Assembly: GCF_041051975.1 (NCBI RefSeq)
Contig: NZ_CP163435.1
Coordinates: forward strand, 9,578,501-9,642,500
DNA from: Streptomyces sp. R21
Lineage (GTDB): Bacteria; Actinomycetota; Actinomycetes; Streptomycetales; Streptomycetaceae
Length of the DNA stretch: 64,000 nt
Direction of reading: 5' to 3'
The notes beneath the pieces are model-generated. The model did no database searches and was not told the origin of the DNA. It worked only from the letters and a program-made list of their open reading frames with translations. Made by a program: the position numbers and the translations under genes. Position 1 is the first letter of the stretch, and every line of letters begins with the position of its first letter. Of the stretch, positions 50,375 to 58,712 are shown piece by piece.

Positions 50375-52477
50375 ATGTTGGTCATGACGACACACGCAGC
50401 AGTGATCGTAGATGCCGCCGCCTACGCGCAAGCGGTCGAGGACGCCGTGCACGCCGCGGCCGCCTACTACGCCGGCGGCACTTCGCCGATGGACGACGAC
50501 ACCTACGACCGCCTGGTGCGCGGGATCACGGAGTGGGAGGCCGACCACCCCGATCAGATACTGGCCGATTCGCCGACGGGGAAGGTCGCCGGCGGCGCCA
50601 TCGAAGGCGACGTCCCGCACACGGTGGCGATGCTCAGCCTGGACAACGTGTTCTCCCCCGAGGAGTTCACCGCGTGGACAGCGTCCTTGGCGCGGCGCGT
50701 GGGCCATGACGTCACCGCGTTCAGCGTGGAGCCGAAGCTCGACGGACTGGCGATCGCCGCCCGCTACACCCAGGGCCGCCTCACCCGCCTGATCACCCGT
50801 GGGGACGGGACGGCCGGGGAGGACGTCTCGCACGCGATCGGCACGATCGAGGGTCTGCCCGAGACGCTGGCCGAACCGGTCACGGTGGAGGTGCGGGGCG
50901 AAGTCCTCATGACGACCGCCCAGTTCGAGCACGCCAACGAGGTGCGCACGGCGCACGGCGGACAGCCCTTCGCCAACCCGCGCAACGCGGCCGCGGGCAC
51001 GCTGCGCGCGCGAGAGCGCGCCTACACGGTGGAGATGACGTTCTTCGGCTACGGCCTGCTGCCCCTGCCGGACACGGAGGCAGGCCTCGCGGCACGGCTG
51101 GGCGAGCTGCCGCACAGCGATCTGATGGGTCAGGCCGCCCAGTACGGAGTGCACACCACTGCGGAGACCGCGGTCCCGGGCGTCGTCGCCGATACGGCGG
51201 AGGGGGTGCTGGCTCGTATGGAGGAGATCGCCGCGCTGCGGGCCGAGTTGCCGTTCGGCATCGACGGCATCGTCATCAAGGCCGACCTGGCTGCCGATCA
51301 GCAGGCCGCCGGATCCGGTTCCCGGGCGCCGCGCTGGGCGATCGCCTACAAGCTGCCGGCCGTGGAGAGGATCACCCGACTGCTGGAGGTGGAGTGGAAC
51401 GTAGGACGCACCGGGATCATCGCCCCGCGCGCGGTACTTGAGCCGGTCCAGATCGAGGGGTCCACGATCACGTACGCCACCTTGCACAATCCCGGGGACA
51501 TCACCCGCCGTGACCTGCGCCTGGGCGACCACGTGATGGTTCACCGGGCCGGTGACGTCATCCCACGCATCGAGGCCCCGGTCGCGCACCTGCGCACCGG
51601 CGACGAGCAGCCCATCGTCTTCCCGGTGGTATGCCCGCGCTGCGGGTCCGACATCGACACCAGCGAGCAGCGCTGGCGCTGTGTCAACGGCCGCAACTGC
51701 CACCTGGTCGCCTCTCTCGCCTACGCCGCGGGCCGCGACCAGCTCGACATCGAGGGCCTCGGCGGCACCCGCGTCGTCCAGCTCGTCGAGGCGGGGCTGG
51801 TCGCCGATCTCGCCGATCTGTTCACGCTGAGCCGCGAGCAGCTGCTCGGGCTGGAGCGCATGGGGGAGACCAGCACCGACAATCTGCTCGCCGCCATCGC
51901 CGCGGCCAAGGGGCAGCCGCTGTCCCGGGTGCTGTGCGCGCTCGGCGTCCGTGGCACGGGCAGGTCGATGTCGCGCCGGATCGCCCGGCACTTCGCCACC
52001 ATGGACCACCTCCGCGCCGCCGACGCCGGGGCCATCCAGCAGGTCGAGGGCATCGGCACGGAGAAGGCCCCGTCCATCGTCGCGGAACTCGCCGAACTCG
52101 CCCCGCTCATCGACAAGCTCGCCGCGGCTGGGGTGAACATGACCGAGCCGGGGGCCACCCCGCCTGCCCCCGAGGGCAGCGACAGCGAAGGCAGTGACGG
52201 CAGCGACGGTGAAACGGGGGAGGGCGGGCCGCTCGCCGGGATGGCCGTGGTGGTCACCGGCGCGATGACGGGACCCCTGGAGAAGCTCAGCCGCAACCAG
52301 ATGAACGAGCTCATCGAGCGCGCGGGCGGCCGTTCCTCCTCCAGCGTCTCGAAGAAGACCACCCTGGTAGTCGCAGGAGAGGGCGCCGGATCCAAGCGCA
52401 CCAAGGCCGAAGCCCTCGGTATCCGCCTGGCCACCCCGGACGCATTCGCTGCCATGGTCGCCGACTACCTCGCCTGA
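50375..52477 (+). CDS. ligA: NAD-dependent DNA ligase LigA (paralog)
   Basis: A 700-residue NAD+-dependent ligase. The adenylation motif KLDG (K121) is intact, with SLDN and NPRNAAAGTLR; an OB fold, a four-Cys-type zinc finger (CPRCGSD...C...NC), HhH repeats and a C-terminal BRCT domain follow. A Ser/Asp/Glu-rich linker (about 605-625) precedes the BRCT domain. It is likely a second ligase besides the housekeeping one. ATG 50375 follows GGGAGG; ATG 50384 is an alternative. Its 3' end overlaps the convergent MFS gene by 13 bp. Confidence 0.92.
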   Translation: MLVMTTHAAVIVDAAAYAQAVEDAVHAAAAYYAGGTSPMDDDTYDRLVRGITEWEADHPDQILADSPTGKVAGGAIEGDVPHTVAMLSLDNVFSPEEFTAWTASLARRVGHDVTAFSVEPKLDGLAIAARYTQGRLTRLITRGDGTAGEDVSHAIGTIEGLPETLAEPVTVEVRGEVLMTTAQFEHANEVRTAHGGQPFANPRNAAAGTLRARERAYTVEMTFFGYGLLPLPDTEAGLAARLGELPHSDLMGQAAQYGVHTTAETAVPGVVADTAEGVLARMEEIAALRAELPFGIDGIVIKADLAADQQAAGSGSRAPRWAIAYKLPAVERITRLLEVEWNVGRTGIIAPRAVLEPVQIEGSTITYATLHNPGDITRRDLRLGDHVMVHRAGDVIPRIEAPVAHLRTGDEQPIVFPVVCPRCGSDIDTSEQRWRCVNGRNCHLVASLAYAAGRDQLDIEGLGGTRVVQLVEAGLVADLADLFTLSREQLLGLERMGETSTDNLLAAIAAAKGQPLSRVLCALGVRGTGRSMSRRIARHFATMDHLRAADAGAIQQVEGIGTEKAPSIVAELAELAPLIDKLAAAGVNMTEPGATPPAPEGSDSEGSDGSDGETGEGGPLAGMAVVVTGAMTGPLEKLSRNQMNELIERAGGRSSSSVSKKTTLVVAGEGAGSKRTKAEALGIRLATPDAFAAMVADYLA

Positions 52478-53667
52478 CCGTGACCGTGACCGTGACCGTG
52501 ACCGTGTGCGGGCACGGAGTCGCCCCGAACGGCGAAACAGGCGAGCGCGGCCAGGAGCTGGACGCCGCCCGCCATAAGGAGGGCTCCGGCAAGTGACCTG
52601 GTGGCCAGGGGCCCGGCGACACTGGCCCCCAGGGCGAAGCCGGTGATCTTCAGGCTGGCTCCAGTGGTGAAGATCTGGCCGCGCAGATGGCCGGGTGCCT
52701 CCCGGTGGCGTACCGCGAACAGAGCGGTGAGGAGGGGGCCTTCGCCGATGCCCGCGACAAGGGCGGCGGTGATGAGCGGTACGGGGCGGCAGCTCGCGGC
52801 CAGTGCCGACGCAGCGGCCAGGATCAGGGCGCTTGTCCAGATGAGCGTGTCCGGGGCGATCCACCGTGGGAACCTCGCGAGGACGGCGTTGGCCGCCAAC
52901 GCCGAGACGGCAGTGCAGGAAAGGAGCATCGCGCCGTGCCCGGCCCCACCGAGTACCCGCGCGCCCAGGAGCGGGGTGGCGGCGGTCAACATGCCCTGGC
53001 CCGTGCAGGAGATCACCGAGGTGAGGGTGGCCCGGGCCAGCCGAGGGTTTCTGAGGATGAACCGCAGTCCGGCGGCGAGATCGTCGATGACCGAGGTGGC
53101 GGCCGCACGCCGAGCCGGAGGGAACCGTGCGGGCAGTCTCCATGCGGCGGGCACCGCCAGGCCTATGAGCGCTGCGGAGACCGCCACCGCGCTCGGCGCT
53201 CCGAGCAGCTGTGACACGCCGCCCGCGAGCGCCGGTCCGGCCAGGCCCGCCATGTTGAACGTCATCGCGTCGAGCGCGTTGGCACGGGGCAGGCCCTCGG
53301 GCGGCACCACTCGGGGCAGTTGGGCCGTCCAGCCACCGGACAGTGCCGGCCCCAGCAGACCGGCCGCCACGGCGATCAGGAGGATGACGGGGAGGGGGAG
53401 GCATCCCAGCCCCGTCAGGATGACGGCCAGCCCTGTCGCGTAGAGGGCGAGTGCTCCGGCGAGGAGGCGGCCCGGTCGTGCAGCACGGTCGAGGAGTGTG
53501 CCGAGTACCGGCCCGCCCAGCGCGGCCGCGATCGTCATACCACCGAGCAGTGACGACGCCTCGGTCGCCGATCCGGTGCACGCGAACCCCGCCAGCATCA
53601 GGGCCGGCCCTGACATCTCGTCCCCGGCGCGAGCGGTCGCCGCGCCGGCGAGGCAGGAGTCCAGCAT
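52465..53667 (-). CDS. MFS transporter with His-Gly tail
   Basis: A 400-residue major facilitator with about twelve hydrophobic helices and conserved loops (GTLLDRAARPGRLL, DDLAAGLRFILRNPRLAR). The C-terminus ends in a His/Gly-repeat tail (AHGHGHGHGHGQAR). It is probably a small-molecule exporter. ATG 53667 follows AAGGCG at proper distance; other in-frame starts (53682, TTG 53709) are possible. It is divergent from a CGNR zinc-finger gene, its probable regulator. Confidence 0.85.
   Translation of the reverse strand: MLDSCLAGAATARAGDEMSGPALMLAGFACTGSATEASSLLGGMTIAAALGGPVLGTLLDRAARPGRLLAGALALYATGLAVILTGLGCLPLPVILLIAVAAGLLGPALSGGWTAQLPRVVPPEGLPRANALDAMTFNMAGLAGPALAGGVSQLLGAPSAVAVSAALIGLAVPAAWRLPARFPPARRAAATSVIDDLAAGLRFILRNPRLARATLTSVISCTGQGMLTAATPLLGARVLGGAGHGAMLLSCTAVSALAANAVLARFPRWIAPDTLIWTSALILAAASALAASCRPVPLITAALVAGIGEGPLLTALFAVRHREAPGHLRGQIFTTGASLKITGFALGASVAGPLATRSLAGALLMAGGVQLLAALACFAVRGDSVPAHGHGHGHGHGQAR
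52475..52504. repeat. Hexanucleotide repeat TGACCG x5
   Basis: Five perfect tandem copies of TGACCG (52475-52504) start at the ligA stop. On the minus strand they encode alternating His-Gly in the C-terminal tail of the MFS protein. The tract could vary in copy number by slippage without breaking the frame. Confidence 0.85.
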
Positions 53668-53691
53668 GTAACGCCTTCTCATCGGCGAGAC

Positions 53692-53732
53692 GTTACTCAG
53701 GTAACTCAAAACGATGCAATATGCGTTACATT
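53692..53732. promoter_or_regulatory. Shared control region of MFS and CGNR genes
   Basis: A short palindrome GTTAC-TCAG-GTAAC (53692-53705) lies 24 bp ahead of the MFS start, and TACATT (53727-53732) is a TANNNT -10 whose end is 6 nt before the ATG at 53739, which has no ribosome site (leaderless). The palindrome is a possible operator for the CGNR protein. Confidence 0.5.
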
Positions 53733-53738
53733 CGTCCG

Positions 53739-54299
53739 ATGCCCACCACCGCCGACGACTGGTTCACCCGGCACTCCGTGCTCGAGACGGCGCGACGCAC
53801 CGCCGCCCTCGTCAACGTCCTCACCGGCGACCAACCGGACCCGCACGAAGTCGCCCAAGTGCTACGGGACTTCGGCGAAGCGGACCCCATCGACCTCACC
53901 GAGCAGGACGTCACGCAGATGTGCGCAGCCGCGTATGTGCTCCTGGAAGTCTTCGCCGCAGACCGCGTCGATGACGCCGCCGGTGCACTCAACCGCCTCC
54001 TGCACAGCCGGAGAGGATCGTTGCGCCTCACGTCACACGACGGCCACACACCCTGGCACCCGCACCTCGACCGCGACGACGACGCCCCGTGGGACGAGTG
54101 GTTCCTCGCCTCGTCCTGTCTGGCCCTGACCGTTCTCGTCTGGGACCACCAACGCCCGCCCGGCGCGGTCTGCGCGTCCCCGAGCTGCCGGAACGTCTTC
54201 ATCACGCAAGGCCGAGGCCCGGAACGCCGTTTCTGCTCACGCCGCTGCGCCACCCGCGAACGGGTCGCCTCCCACCGCCGCTCCCGCTCGGCGGAGTGA
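53739..54299 (+). CDS. CGNR zinc-finger (ABATE) protein
   Basis: A 186-residue regulator-like protein. The C-terminus is the CGNR zinc finger: CASPSCRNVF and RRFCSRRCATRERVASHR, four Cys ligands. The N-terminal part is the all-alpha ABATE domain, thought to bind a ligand. ATG 53739 is leaderless. It is divergent from an MFS transporter and likely controls it in response to the transported compound. Confidence 0.88.
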   Translation: MPTTADDWFTRHSVLETARRTAALVNVLTGDQPDPHEVAQVLRDFGEADPIDLTEQDVTQMCAAAYVLLEVFAADRVDDAAGALNRLLHSRRGSLRLTSHDGHTPWHPHLDRDDDAPWDEWFLASSCLALTVLVWDHQRPPGAVCASPSCRNVFITQGRGPERRFCSRRCATRERVASHRRSRSAE

Positions 54300-54320
54300 G
54301 GAGCGGGCAAGCGGCGGAGG

Positions 54321-55013
54321 TCAGCGCACCCCGGAGCGTGCGACGCGGAACCCCACGTCGTCGATCCGGAGGGTCGGATGGCTACGACGCCGTACCGAGG
54401 CCCGGCAGCTCCAGTGCTCGTCGAACCAGCCGCCGCCGCGCAGCACCCGGTAGCTCCCGTACACCTCGGCGTCGTAGACGTCCCAGCACCACTCCCAGAC
54501 GTTGCCGAGCATGTCGTGGAACCCCCAGGCGTTGGGCAGCTTGCCGCCCACCCGGTGCAGCCGCTCGTCCGAGTTGCCGCGATGCCAGGCGATGTCGTCC
54601 AGCGGCCCGTACCGGGCGTCGGTCGTCCCGGCGCGGCAAGCGTGTTCCCACTCGGCCTCGGTCGGCAGCCGGTAACCGTCGGCGGACGCGTTCCACTCGA
54701 TGCGCCCGCCGCCTTCGACGTCCTCGGCGCCGTCCGGATACAGGTAGACGGGCGTCAACCCCTCCCTCTCGGAAAGGGCGTTGCAGAATCGCACCGCGTC
54801 CCACCAGGAGACGCCCTCGACGGGCAGCCGATCGTCCTGCGTGCCGCCCGGCTGCTCCCCGGTGACCTGGATGTACTGCGCCTGCGTGACGGAACATGCC
54901 GCGAGTCGGTAGGGCGCGAGGTCGGTTGCCCAACTCCGTTGGGTTCGCCGGTCCGAGAGCGTCACCCGCCCCGCCGGGACGGAGATCATCAGGCTGTCCG
55001 TGTGCACGTCCAT
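54321..55013 (-). CDS. SUMF1 / formylglycine-generating-enzyme-fold protein
   Basis: A 230-residue FGE-sulfatase-domain protein: GYRLPTEAEWEHACRAGTTD, MLGNVWEWCWD and RVLRGGGWF are family landmarks. True FGE has two Cys in the segment after RGGSW; here the first position is not Cys (GGWFDEHWSCRASV has only one). It therefore probably does not oxidise sulfatases and may be another SUMF1-fold enzyme. The ATG at 55013 has no ribosome site; the start is uncertain. There is no sulfatase gene in the window. Confidence 0.8.
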   Translation of the reverse strand: MDVHTDSLMISVPAGRVTLSDRRTQRSWATDLAPYRLAACSVTQAQYIQVTGEQPGGTQDDRLPVEGVSWWDAVRFCNALSEREGLTPVYLYPDGAEDVEGGGRIEWNASADGYRLPTEAEWEHACRAGTTDARYGPLDDIAWHRGNSDERLHRVGGKLPNAWGFHDMLGNVWEWCWDVYDAEVYGSYRVLRGGGWFDEHWSCRASVRRRSHPTLRIDDVGFRVARSGVR

Positions 55014-55282
55014 GAGGAGGAGATGGTACGGGAGTCATGATCCCGATGTGTTCGAACGCGCTGTCAGGTCAGGCGGTTCGCGGCGGTCTCGTGCGGTACG
55101 GGAGCCCGGTCGGGTAAGAGATTCCTTTGAAGCCACTGCAGGGCCTGCCGATGGCCCGGATCTTGTGTGTAGCGTCCAGCCCTGTGTCGAGCGGCGGTTG
55201 TCCAACTGCCGTTCTACGCGCGCAGATCAGGCGCCCGCACCGCCTCCCCACGTCTCTCCCCCCACTGATGGAGGAACACCGG

Positions 55283-56221
55283 ATGCTCGGCATTGCCCTC
55301 TCCCGTCACAGAGTCACCACGGCGCTCGCCGCGTTCGGCCTGCTCGCCACCGGCGTCGCCGTGCAGGCGGCCGCCCCGACCCAGGCACACGCGGCCACCA
55401 CGCACCGGATCCTGTTCGACAACGCGCATGCCGAGACGGCCGGCAACGCGGACTGGATCATCTCCACCAGCCAGCCCGACCCGCTCGGCCAGGACTCCTC
55501 CCCGTCCTCCGAGACGGACTGGACCGGCGCCCTGTCCTCGTGGGGCGTCGCCCTGCAGAAGACCGGCAGCTACAGCCTGAAGACGCTCCCTTCGGGCTCC
55601 AGCCTGGCCTACGGCGGCTCGACGGCCACAGACCTGTCGAACTTCGACACGCTCGTCCTTCCCGAGCCGAACACGCTGTTCACGACGGCCGAGAAGACGG
55701 CCATCATGACGTTCGTGAAGAACGGCGGCGGCCTGTTCATGGTGTCCGACCACACCGGCGCCGACCGCAACAACGACGGCGAAGATGCGGTGGAAATCCT
55801 CAACGACCTGATGACCAACAACAGCGTCGACAGCACCGACCCGTTCGGCTTCTCCATCGACTCGCTGAGCATCAGCTCGGGCTATCCCGCGGCGATCAGT
55901 GACAGTACGAACCCGGTGCTGCACGGCTCGTTCGGCACGGTCAGCAAGAGCCTGATCGCCAGTGGTACGACGGCCACGCTGAAGCCCGCAGACAACTCGG
56001 CGGTCAAGGGCCTGCTCTACCGCAGTGGTTACTCGGGCAACACGGGTGCGTTCTTCGCCACCAGCACCTTCGGCAGCGGCAAGATCGCCTTCTGGGGCGA
56101 CAGTTCGCCCATCGACGACGGCACCGGCCAGTCCGGCAACACGCTCTACGACGGCTGGAACGACACCGGCGCCACGAACGCCGCCCTCGCCCTCAACGCC
56201 ACCGAATGGCTGTCTTCTTGA
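55283..56221 (+). CDS. Secreted protein with amidotransferase-like fold
   Basis: A 312-residue exported protein. A Sec signal peptide (about 1-37, ending AHA) precedes HRILFDNAHAETAGNADW. The body has GGGLFMVSDHTGADRNNDGED and FGSGKIAFWGDSSP, reminiscent of class-I amidotransferase-like/ThuA folds, but I cannot assign a family firmly. No catalytic Cys is obvious. ATG 55283 follows GGAGG. The 269 bp upstream show nothing else. A hairpin terminator follows. Confidence 0.75.
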   Translation: MLGIALSRHRVTTALAAFGLLATGVAVQAAAPTQAHAATTHRILFDNAHAETAGNADWIISTSQPDPLGQDSSPSSETDWTGALSSWGVALQKTGSYSLKTLPSGSSLAYGGSTATDLSNFDTLVLPEPNTLFTTAEKTAIMTFVKNGGGLFMVSDHTGADRNNDGEDAVEILNDLMTNNSVDSTDPFGFSIDSLSISSGYPAAISDSTNPVLHGSFGTVSKSLIASGTTATLKPADNSAVKGLLYRSGYSGNTGAFFATSTFGSGKIAFWGDSSPIDDGTGQSGNTLYDGWNDTGATNAALALNATEWLSS

Positions 56222-56283
56222 CTTCCTCCCCTCGTGAACTTCCCGCCCGTACCAGGCGGCCTTGCTGAAGCAGTAAAAGAATC

Positions 56284-56313
56284 GCGGGCCCGGGAAACCC
56301 TTCCCGGGCCCGC
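56284..56313. terminator. GC-rich hairpin terminator
   Basis: GCGGGCCCGGGAA (56284-56296) pairs perfectly with TTCCCGGGCCCGC (56301-56313) across ACCC, 63 bp after the secreted-protein stop. There is no U-tract on this strand. Confidence 0.75.
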
Positions 56314-56498
56314 ACGCGTCGAGAGGGCCTCCAGAGACTCCGCGTCCTGAGTCGCGCCGCACACTCCACGACCGGTCGCGCCGACTTGTGGAGGGTGTCC
56401 CTTTGGGGCTCTTCGATGGGCGTGTCAGGTTTCCCCCATCAGCACCAGTTGAAGGACGGATGGTCCGGTTAGTGGCTGTTGGGCCTTTGTTGGCGGTC

Positions 56499-56559
56499 TG
56501 TTGGTTTCGCCATGCAAGATCAACTTGCTTTCGCATCACCGCTTTTGCGGTTACCAACA
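56499..56559 (+). ncRNA. Possible three-way-junction RNA in a 5' leader
   Basis: Outer stem TGTTGGT/ACCAACA (56499-56505, 56553-56559) encloses two perfect 5-bp hairpins, GCAAG/CTTGC (56514-56528) and ACCGC/GCGGT (56538-56551). It ends directly before GAAAGG, 21 bp before the protease ATG (56580). It lies in the 358-bp gap between 56221 and 56580, which otherwise holds only the terminator at 56284 and no gene. No known riboswitch class is recognised; the fold is proposed from base pairing only. Confidence 0.4.
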
Positions 56560-56579
56560 AGAAAGGCCAGCCACCCCCC

Positions 56580-58481
56580 ATGACCTTGCCTGTCTTCCTG
56601 AGACGCGGCGCGCTCACAGCCCTTGCGGTTGGGCTACTGGCGGCGGCACCTGCTGCCGCCTCGACGGCCCCGCCGACCACCGAGCCCTCCTCCATCGCGC
56701 GGACGACCACGCCCGCTGTCCCCAAACCTTCGCCCTCCAAGTCCGGTGCTCGGCCCACCGGTTCGGCCTCGACCCCTGCTGCTCCGTCCCTTACCGCCAC
56801 CCCTCCGGTCCCCGCCCCGACCACCCGAAAGGACTCCGGGTCTCGGCGGGCGGCGATCCGGGCCGCTCAGCGCAGTGACACGTACTGGACGCCCGAACGG
56901 CTGCGCAACGCCGTGCCATTCGGCGGGAAGAAGGGATCCGCCACGCCGAGGAAACGTCCGAAGCCGGGCGCGGCCTCGCACCCCTTCGGCGGCTATGCCT
57001 CCGTGGGTGTCCTGGCGATGACCAACGACCAGGGCGTTGACGGTTTCTGCTCGGCCTCGGTTGTGCAGAGCCCCGGCAAGAGTCTCGTCCTGAGCGCCGG
57101 GCACTGCCTGAACGACGAAGACCGCTTCAAGAACTTCGCGTTCGTGCCGCAGTACAACAACGGCAGCAACCCGAAGCCCTTCGGGATCTTCCCCGTCAAG
57201 CCGGGCCACGTCTACCTCGATGACCGCTACCTTTCCCTGGGTACCCGCGCGGGTGACGACTACGACTTCGCCTTCGTCGAGGTCGGTACCAACGGCAACG
57301 GGCAGCTGCTGCAGGACGCCGTCGGCGGCGGCAACCGGCTCAAGCTGCTCGGTGCCAACGACTTCATTCAGCCCAACGTGCACCTCGTCGGCTACCCAGG
57401 AGCCGACAGCACACCTCTTGACTGCGTCACGACGACCTCCAAGCTCAACGCCCGCTTCCTGAAGATCAAGTGCGACGGATACACGGGCGGCACCAGCGGC
57501 AGTCCGTTCCTGGCCAACTTCGACGGCAAGAACGGCGATGTCATCGGCGTCATCGGTGGCTACCAGACGGGTGGGCATGACCCCAACGAGTCGTACAGCT
57601 CTTGGTTCGACGAGGACGTCAAGATGCTCTACGACACGGCCGTGCGCGGCGGCGGCACGTCCACGGACGCGGGCATCGGTGACGCGGGCACCTGGAAGCA
57701 CGCCACGGACGTGACGTCCGGACGGTTCGGGCTTCAGAACTCCTCCGACCTGGTCGTGAAGTGGTCGGACGGAGAGGTCACTCTCTACAAGGGCAACGGC
57801 GACAACGGCTTCTCCCGCGAGGTCCAACTGGTGGGGCCCAACGCGCTCTGGCGTGATCACGCGGTGGAGATCACGGCGGGCGACTACACGGGCAGCAATG
57901 CGTACGACCTGCTGGTGCGCTGGACCGATGGCGAGCTGACCATCTACAAGGACGTCGACGAGAACCAGAAGCTCGGCTCCGAAATCCAGCTGGCCGCCGC
58001 CAATGACCGTTGGAAGGATGCCTACCAGATTGCCACGGGCAAGTATGGCGGCAACGGCTGGCCCGACGATCTGGTGGTCGTTTGGAAGGACGGTCGGGTG
58101 ACCCAGTTCACCGACGTCGACGACAAGGGCCTGCACGACGAGAAGGAACTCACCGGCGCCAACTCGACCTGGACCCATGCCCAGGCCGTGACCGGCGGCG
58201 ACTTCGATGGGAACGACGGCTCCGACGACCTGCTGGTGCGCTGGTCGGACGGCGAGACGACGATCTACCGCGACATAGCCGGCCAGGGCGTCGGCGCCGA
58301 GACGCAGGTGCTGCCCCCGAACGACAGCTGGAAGGAGGCCAAGCTCGTGACCGCCGGCACCTACTCCGGCTCCGGCGCGGCCAACGACCTCCTCGCGATC
58401 TGGTCGTACGGCAAGGTCTCCCTGCACCCCGACGTCGACCTGTCCGGCCTCCACTCCGAACACGTCTTGGTCAGGCCGTAA
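56580..58481 (+). CDS. Secreted trypsin-like serine protease with FG-GAP-like repeats
   Basis: A 633-residue exported protein. Signal peptide about 1-27 (ALTALAVGLLAAAPAAA). A Thr/Pro/Ser-rich linker follows (about 28-90). A V8/trypsin-like peptidase domain (about 130-350) has the catalytic His in SAGHC, Asp in DYDFAFVEV and Ser in GTSGSP. The C-terminal third has about five ~52-residue repeats with DLLVRWSDGEx and YxDV (VCBS/FG-GAP-like beta-propeller blades). It probably digests extracellular protein; the repeats may bind a surface. ATG 56580 has GAAAGG 13 nt upstream. Confidence 0.87.
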   Translation: MTLPVFLRRGALTALAVGLLAAAPAAASTAPPTTEPSSIARTTTPAVPKPSPSKSGARPTGSASTPAAPSLTATPPVPAPTTRKDSGSRRAAIRAAQRSDTYWTPERLRNAVPFGGKKGSATPRKRPKPGAASHPFGGYASVGVLAMTNDQGVDGFCSASVVQSPGKSLVLSAGHCLNDEDRFKNFAFVPQYNNGSNPKPFGIFPVKPGHVYLDDRYLSLGTRAGDDYDFAFVEVGTNGNGQLLQDAVGGGNRLKLLGANDFIQPNVHLVGYPGADSTPLDCVTTTSKLNARFLKIKCDGYTGGTSGSPFLANFDGKNGDVIGVIGGYQTGGHDPNESYSSWFDEDVKMLYDTAVRGGGTSTDAGIGDAGTWKHATDVTSGRFGLQNSSDLVVKWSDGEVTLYKGNGDNGFSREVQLVGPNALWRDHAVEITAGDYTGSNAYDLLVRWTDGELTIYKDVDENQKLGSEIQLAAANDRWKDAYQIATGKYGGNGWPDDLVVVWKDGRVTQFTDVDDKGLHDEKELTGANSTWTHAQAVTGGDFDGNDGSDDLLVRWSDGETTIYRDIAGQGVGAETQVLPPNDSWKEAKLVTAGTYSGSGAANDLLAIWSYGKVSLHPDVDLSGLHSEHVLVRP

Positions 58482-58539
58482 CACTCTGGTCCCCATCCCT
58501 TCGGGCACAGAGGTAGCTCCACACCTCGACATGCCCCAT

Positions 58540-58590
58540 TGAGTAAGGCCCAGGTCTCCGGGAGATCCCCGCTGACCTGGGCCTTACTCA
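58540..58590. terminator. Perfect 17-bp-stem terminator
   Basis: TGAGTAAGGCCCAGGTC (58540-58556) and its exact complement (58574-58590) with a 17-nt spacer, 59 bp after the protease stop. It is probably bidirectional. Confidence 0.85.
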
Positions 58591-58712
58591 CGTCGGCAAT
58601 CTCTCCTGGTGACGCCCGTTCCCTTGGATGTCAGGGTCATGCCATCATGGCGCGCCATTCTGTGTTCGCCCGTTCGTCCCGCCGCTCGCCGGCGCCCCCA
58701 CGGAAGGACCAC

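Noticed and set aside
50357..53581. Very long open frame (1074 codons) opposite ligA and the MFS region
   Set aside because: It is an artefact of high GC spanning two real genes and an intergenic region, with no recognisable domain.
58539..58600. Short open frames on both strands with the same peptide start (MSKAQVSG)
   Set aside because: They are generated by the perfect inverted repeat of the terminator at 58540-58590.
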